Below, in pieces: positions 59,433-64,000 of a DNA stretch of 64,000 nucleotides (the first letter of the stretch is position 1; every line of letters starts with the position of its first letter). Made by a program: the position numbers and the translations under genes. The stretch comes from Psychrobacter arenosus (GTDB lineage: Bacteria > Pseudomonadota > Gammaproteobacteria > Pseudomonadales > Moraxellaceae). The notes under the pieces were generated by a model. It searched no databases, had not been told where the DNA came from, and was given only the letters and a program-made list of their open reading frames with translations. Location of the stretch: contig NZ_LR884459.1 in the NCBI RefSeq assembly GCF_904848165.1, forward strand, positions 1,860,001-1,924,000, written 5' to 3'.

Positions 59433-61142
59433 ATGTCCGCGACGACAACGAGCTTTGGTGGTCTTGCGCATCGCCTTATTCAAGAAGAGTTGGTGAACAG
59501 TACGCAGATGCAAACCGCGCTAAAAGAGTCGCAGCAGCAGCGGGTTGGGCTTATTCCCTATCTCGTTGATAATAAAATAGCTCCTGCCGATAAAATAGCC
59601 ACGATTGTTTCCAAAGAGTTTGGCGATGCGCTTTTTGATTTAAGTGTTTTGAATACGGAAACGATTCCTAAAAAAATCGTCGATGAAAAAATCGTGCGTA
59701 AGTTTAATGCCTTACCTATCTATAGACGTGGTCAACGCTTATTTGTAGCTATGAGCGACCCTTCGCGTATGGATGCTATTGACGCTATTTCTTTTAACGC
59801 GCGCCTATCAGTAGAAACCGTTGTCGTAGAAGAAGACAAGCTAAAAAAGTATATCGAAACAGTCTTTGCGGACAGTATGGATAACTTTAGTAGTTTTGCA
59901 GATGATGAATTAAATGTCGATATTGAAGAACAAAACGACTCTAATGCTGACTTAGATGGTGGCAATTCAGTCGATGAAGCTCCCGTGGTTAAATTCGTCA
60001 ATAAAATGCTAGTCGATGCTATTCGTATGGGCGCCTCTGACTTACACTTTGAACCTTATGAAAAATCTTACCGAGTGCGCTTCCGGGTCGACGGTATTAT
60101 GCAAAAAATGGCCAGTCCGCCAATCCAGCTGGCGAGCAAAATAGCCGCCCGCCTAAAAGTGATGTCACAAATGGACATTTCTGAGCGCCGCGTCCCGCAA
60201 GATGGCCGTATCAAACTTAAAATCTCACAAAATAAAGCCATCGACTTTCGTGTTAACTCCCTACCCACGTTGTTTGGTGAAAAGATTGTATTGCGTATCT
60301 TAGACCCTTCTTCAGCTATGCTAGGCATCGATGCGCTAGGTTATGAGCCCGATCAAAAAGAGATGTTTTTAGAGGCCCTACACAAGCCTCAAGGTATGGT
60401 TTTGATTACGGGACCTACTGGTTCTGGTAAAACGGTTTCGCTTTATACAGGACTCAATATTCTTAATACGGAAGAGACCAACATTTCTACGGCAGAAGAC
60501 CCGGTGGAGATTAACTTGGAAGGCATTAACCAGGTTAACGTTAACCCAAAAGTGGGCTTAACCTTCGCCAGTGCGCTAAAATCTTTCTTACGTCAGGATC
60601 CTGACATTGTCATGGTCGGTGAGATTCGAGATTTAGAAACGGCAGAAATCGCTGTTAAAGCAGCACAAACTGGTCACATGGTTTTATCCACTTTGCACAC
60701 CAACTCAGCCCCTGAAACCTTAACCCGTCTTCATAATATGGGAGTAGCCTCGTTTAACATTGCCACTTCTGTAAACTTGGTCATTGCTCAGCGTCTGGCA
60801 CGGCGCTTATGCAAAAACTGTAAGCGCCCAGTCACGATACCAAGGCAAAGTTTGCTAGAGATTGGCTTTACTGAAGCGGATTTAGACAATAGCGATAATG
60901 TTATTTATGAGCCGGTCGGCTGTAGTGAATGTCGTGATGGTTATAAAGGTCGTTTGGGTATTTACGAAGTGATGAAAATCACCCCAGATATCTCCCGTAT
61001 TATCATGGAAAATGGTAACGCTATTGATATTAAAGATGCTGCCCTAGCCAATGGTTTTCGCGATTTACGCCGCTCTGGTATTTTAAAAGTGCTACAAGGA
61101 TTGACAACTATTCAAGAAATGCTCCGCGTAACCTCGGAATAA
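59433..61142 (+). CDS. pilB: Type IV pilus assembly ATPase PilB
   Basis: Cytosolic hexameric motor for pilus extension. The N-terminal MshEN domain (about 5-160) precedes the ATPase. Walker A is GPTGSGKT (about 327-334), the Asp box is EDPVEI, Walker B is DPDIVMVGEIRD, and the His box is GHMVLSTLHTN. A zinc tetracysteine site is made by CKNC and CSEC. The ATG at 59433 has GGGAG upstream; an earlier TTG is not supported. First of pilB-pilC-pilD. Confidence 0.96.
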   Translation: MSATTTSFGGLAHRLIQEELVNSTQMQTALKESQQQRVGLIPYLVDNKIAPADKIATIVSKEFGDALFDLSVLNTETIPKKIVDEKIVRKFNALPIYRRGQRLFVAMSDPSRMDAIDAISFNARLSVETVVVEEDKLKKYIETVFADSMDNFSSFADDELNVDIEEQNDSNADLDGGNSVDEAPVVKFVNKMLVDAIRMGASDLHFEPYEKSYRVRFRVDGIMQKMASPPIQLASKIAARLKVMSQMDISERRVPQDGRIKLKISQNKAIDFRVNSLPTLFGEKIVLRILDPSSAMLGIDALGYEPDQKEMFLEALHKPQGMVLITGPTGSGKTVSLYTGLNILNTEETNISTAEDPVEINLEGINQVNVNPKVGLTFASALKSFLRQDPDIVMVGEIRDLETAEIAVKAAQTGHMVLSTLHTNSAPETLTRLHNMGVASFNIATSVNLVIAQRLARRLCKNCKRPVTIPRQSLLEIGFTEADLDNSDNVIYEPVGCSECRDGYKGRLGIYEVMKITPDISRIIMENGNAIDIKDAALANGFRDLRRSGILKVLQGLTTIQEMLRVTSE

Positions 61143-61322
61143 TAAACCAGTATAACGGATATGTTTTGTCCTATTTTGCAGGTAAAAATGGCGTGGTTAT
61201 ACTGAAGTATGTTTAATCCTAAGCTATCTGCTATAAAATTTGCATTATAATAATCAATCAGCCGACTCATTACGCTGTACTAAATTCGTAATATCAGGCA
61301 CGCAATATTTGAGGATAGAAAA

Positions 61323-62543
61323 ATGGCTAAAGCCACTACTGATATGCTATTAGACTTCGTTTATGATGGTACCAATCGCCGTGGGCAGCAGGTTAAAGGC
61401 GAAACGACCAGCCGCAGTATGGAGCTGGCCAAAGCCACCCTACGCAAACAAGGCATTACGGTTAAAACTATTAAAAAGAAACCGAAGCCTTTATTTACGT
61501 TTAAGAAAAAAATTAAACCTATTGATATTGCTATCTTTTCACGCCAGTTGGCCACTATGCTAAAGGCAGGTGTACCCCTTACTCAGTCTTTCGAAATTGT
61601 AGCGGACTCTCTAGATAATCCCTCTATGAAAGACTTGGTTTTGGCTTTAAAAGGGGAAGTTGAATCAGGTACAACTTTCACGACCGCCTTACGCAGACAT
61701 CCACGCTATTTTGATGAGCTATTTTGTTCACTGGTTGAATCTGGCGAACAGTCGGGTGCGTTAGAAACTATGCTAGAGCGGGTAGCGACCTATAAAGAAA
61801 AAAGCGAGCTGCTCAAAGCTAAAATTAAAAAAGCAGTAAAGTATCCCATAGCGGTTATTATCGTGGCTTTTATCGTCACTGTGATTCTATTGGTCAAAGT
61901 GGTACCGGTATTTGCTGATATGTTTGGCTCGTTTGGCGCTGAACTGCCCGCCTTTACGCAGATGGTTGTAGGCATGTCTGAATGGATGCAGAAATGGTGG
62001 TACATTATGCTAATAGCAGTTGGGTTAGCTATCTATGGCTTTAGTGAAGCCAAAGCCCGCAGTGCTGATTTCCGAGATTTTTTGGACCGTACGACTTTAC
62101 GTCTACCTATCTTTGGTAATATTGCTTATCAAGCCGTTATCGCGCGTTTTTCGCGGACGCTATCAACCACTTTTGCTGCAGGCGTGCCCTTGATTGATGC
62201 TTTAAATTCTACAGCCGGCGCTACGAATAACGTGGTGTTCTATAACGCGACTCAACAAATTAAAGATGACGTCTCTACCGGTCAGCAGATGAACTTTGCT
62301 ATGCGTTCGACCAATCTGTTTCCTAGTATGGCGATTCAGATGGTTGCAATTGGTGAAGAGGCCGGTAGCTTAGAAGAGATGTTGGATAAAGTCGCAGTTT
62401 ACTACGAAAACGAAGTTGATAATGCGGTTGATGGTTTGACCAGCTTAATGGAGCCGATGATTATGGCGGTGTTAGGGGTCTTAATCGGTGGCCTAGTTAT
62501 CGCTATGTATTTGCCAATCTTCCAAATGGGCTCAGTAATTTAG
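61323..62543 (+). CDS. pilC: Type IV pilus inner-membrane platform protein PilC
   Basis: Platform protein that links PilB to the growing pilus. Two GspF domains (about 70-195 and 270-395) each with the family pattern: FSRQLATMLKAGVPLTQSFE and FSRTLSTTFAAGVPLIDAL. Three transmembrane helices at about 170-195, 220-240 and 375-400. GAGG stands before the ATG. The 180-bp gap after pilB leaves room for an extra promoter. Confidence 0.96.
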   Translation: MAKATTDMLLDFVYDGTNRRGQQVKGETTSRSMELAKATLRKQGITVKTIKKKPKPLFTFKKKIKPIDIAIFSRQLATMLKAGVPLTQSFEIVADSLDNPSMKDLVLALKGEVESGTTFTTALRRHPRYFDELFCSLVESGEQSGALETMLERVATYKEKSELLKAKIKKAVKYPIAVIIVAFIVTVILLVKVVPVFADMFGSFGAELPAFTQMVVGMSEWMQKWWYIMLIAVGLAIYGFSEAKARSADFRDFLDRTTLRLPIFGNIAYQAVIARFSRTLSTTFAAGVPLIDALNSTAGATNNVVFYNATQQIKDDVSTGQQMNFAMRSTNLFPSMAIQMVAIGEEAGSLEEMLDKVAVYYENEVDNAVDGLTSLMEPMIMAVLGVLIGGLVIAMYLPIFQMGSVI

Positions 62544-62561
62544 TCTTAGTTAAGGTCCATT

Positions 62562-63455
62562 ATGTTGCAGCTTTTACAAGAAAATTTTGGGTTGGCCTTA
62601 TTGGCATTTGGCATCCTCGGCCTGTGTGTGGGCAGTTTCTTAAACGTGGTTATTCATCGCATGCCTCTAATGATGATGCGTGAATGGCGACGCGACTGTA
62701 GCCAGATATTGAGCGAACAGGCGGATATTTCGGTAGAACTGATGACGCCAGTCAATCAGATTGTCGCTAAAGATACGCCTTTGACCCTAAGCCTGCCGCG
62801 CTCACGCTGTCCAAGCTGTGATCATCAGATTAAATGGTATGAAAACATCCCACTAATCAGCTGGCTTATGCTCAGAGGCAAATGCTCAAGCTGCCAACAA
62901 GCGATTAGCTCTCGCTATCCTTTTGTAGAAGTCGTTACGGCGCTATTGTCCGTATTGGTTATCTATAAATTTGGCGTAAGTATGCAAGGCTTGGCCGCGC
63001 TAATACTGGTTTGGACCCTAGTGGCTTTAACCGGCATCGATTTTGATACTCAGTTTTTACCAGACCGTCTTACCTTTCCTTTAGCCGGTCTCGGGCTAGC
63101 CGTGAATGCTTATGGTTTATTCATCTCTCCTACTGCTGCGATTTGGGGCTTGTTGATTGGCTTTTTCTCGCTTTGGATTGTGGTCAAAATATTTTATTTA
63201 ATCACTAAAAAACACGGCATGGGCGCTGGAGACTTTAAACTATTGGCGGTTCTGGGCGCTTGGCTTGGCCCTATGATGCTGCCCTTGATTATCTTATTGT
63301 CGTCTTTGTTAGGCTCTATCATCGGGCTGATTCTTATGCGCAAACATGGCGAGAGCAAGCCTTTTGCCTTTGGGCCCTATATTGCTATAGCCGGGATAAT
63401 AGCTTTGCTATATGGCAGTGAAATTATGACCTGGTATTTAAATATGTATGGCTAA
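62562..63455 (+). CDS. pilD: Prepilin peptidase/N-methyltransferase PilD
   Basis: Cleaves and methylates type IV prepilins at the inner membrane. The zinc-type cysteine pairs are CPSCDHQIKWYENIP and CSSCQQAISSRYP (needed for methylation), and the two catalytic aspartates are in GIDFDTQFLPD and GAGDFKLLA. About eight transmembrane helices. AAGG upstream. It follows pilC by 18 bp. Confidence 0.96.
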   Translation: MLQLLQENFGLALLAFGILGLCVGSFLNVVIHRMPLMMMREWRRDCSQILSEQADISVELMTPVNQIVAKDTPLTLSLPRSRCPSCDHQIKWYENIPLISWLMLRGKCSSCQQAISSRYPFVEVVTALLSVLVIYKFGVSMQGLAALILVWTLVALTGIDFDTQFLPDRLTFPLAGLGLAVNAYGLFISPTAAIWGLLIGFFSLWIVVKIFYLITKKHGMGAGDFKLLAVLGAWLGPMMLPLIILLSSLLGSIIGLILMRKHGESKPFAFGPYIAIAGIIALLYGSEIMTWYLNMYG

Positions 63456-63619
63456 CGAATGAGCGGGAAATATAACTTATTGACCGCTAAGCTCTAGCCC
63501 TTTACCATATTAAAATATGAATATTATCCAGTACCTAGCCAATATCTAGATAGAAGCCTTGTCTAGGCTATTGGTTACTTTCCTTTTTCTATTACTACTT
63601 TGAAAGCAACCGTACCGCT

Positions 63620-64000
63620 ATGATGCCACTCTCTACGACCGACTCTATCTTGCCGCAAACTTTTTCCACTAAAAACACACGCACTAAACTGCCCTTTATT
63701 GTGGGGTTAACGGGTGGGATTGGCAGTGGTAAATCCGCTGCGAGCGATTGGTTCGCGGCGCAAGGTATTGAGATTATTGATGCCGATGTCATCGCTCATC
63801 AAATCGTAGCCAAAGGCCAACCGGCCTTAGAGCAAATTAAAGAAAAGTTTGGCGACTGGGTATTGACCGCAGAGGGTGAGATGGACCGCGCTGCTATGCG
63901 CGCGCATGTGTTTGCCCATCCTAATGCGTTGATTGACTTGGAAGATATTACCCATCCGGCAGTACGTGAGCATGCCAAACAAGCCTTACAAACGGCTACC
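63620..64000 (+). CDS. coaE: Dephospho-CoA kinase (3' end outside window)
   Basis: Final step of coenzyme A synthesis. The frame is open from ATG ATG at 63620 to the window end (127 residues seen). Walker A is GLTGGIGSGKS, followed by the DADVIAHQIV block and ITHPAVREH, all typical of CoaE. An N-terminal extension of about 27 residues precedes the P-loop. The pilBCD-coaE order is shared with Pseudomonas. Confidence 0.93.
   Translation, partial: MMPLSTTDSILPQTFSTKNTRTKLPFIVGLTGGIGSGKSAASDWFAAQGIEIIDADVIAHQIVAKGQPALEQIKEKFGDWVLTAEGEMDRAAMRAHVFAHPNALIDLEDITHPAVREHAKQALQTAT

Overview
The window looks like a chromosomal segment of a Psychrobacter-type gammaproteobacterium (Moraxellaceae). Three things point there: protein-level resemblance across the housekeeping genes; the gene orders argH-algZ-algR-hemC-hemD-hemX, pilB-pilC-pilD-coaE and secG-tRNALeu-tRNAfMet-rimP-nusA-infB-rbfA-truB-rpsO-pnp; and a ribosome hibernation factor of the Balon type, a family first described in Psychrobacter urativorans. 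Base composition is moderate, with AT-rich spacers. I see no prophage, CRISPR array, rRNA operon or large island. The one clear mobile element is a solitary TnpB (IS605/IS1341-type) element.

Layout: 1-6.5 kb holds the end of gltA, a lipoprotein, a HELTH-motif protein, rarA, a RibBX-type riboflavin gene and a thioesterase. 6.7-9.9 kb is the haem operon hemC-hemD-hemX on the minus strand. 10.1-11.4 kb is the TnpB element, inserted between hemC and algR. 11.5-15.3 kb is algR, algZ and divergent argH, followed by the Fe(II)-trafficking gene yggX. 16-20.5 kb is a two-gene module of an Hsp90-like ATPase and an 805-residue TPR protein. 20.5-26 kb is the phosphate uptake set pstS-pstC-pstA-pstB-phoU on the minus strand, with a candidate Pho box. 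26.3-28.7 kb is a TPP riboswitch and thiC.

28.9-40.4 kb is a mixed metabolic and stress region: class I aldolase, EamA transporter, ABC exporter/hydrolase/AlkB-like trio, lipoprotein, MDR oxidoreductase, EEP phosphoesterase, a tandem thioredoxin-fold protein and the Balon-like factor. 40.9-44.2 kb has prlC, yheV and a membrane coiled-coil protein. 44.3-58.8 kb is the translation and RNA cluster (pnp, rpsO, truB, rbfA, infB, nusA, rimP, two tRNAs, secG, tpiA), interrupted by a small stress-like cluster (PfpI/DJ-1 plus two tiny acidic ORFs) and an 835-bp AT-rich gene-free stretch. 59.4-64 kb is pilB-pilC-pilD and the start of coaE.

Most of the window is conserved core genome. The parts most worth a second look are the Hsp90-like/TPR pair, the TnpB element with its altered RuvC-II site, the Balon orthologue, the ribBX fusion without zinc cysteines, the degenerate AlgZ kinase, the two micro-ORFs next to PfpI, and several unassigned RNA structures in long leaders.
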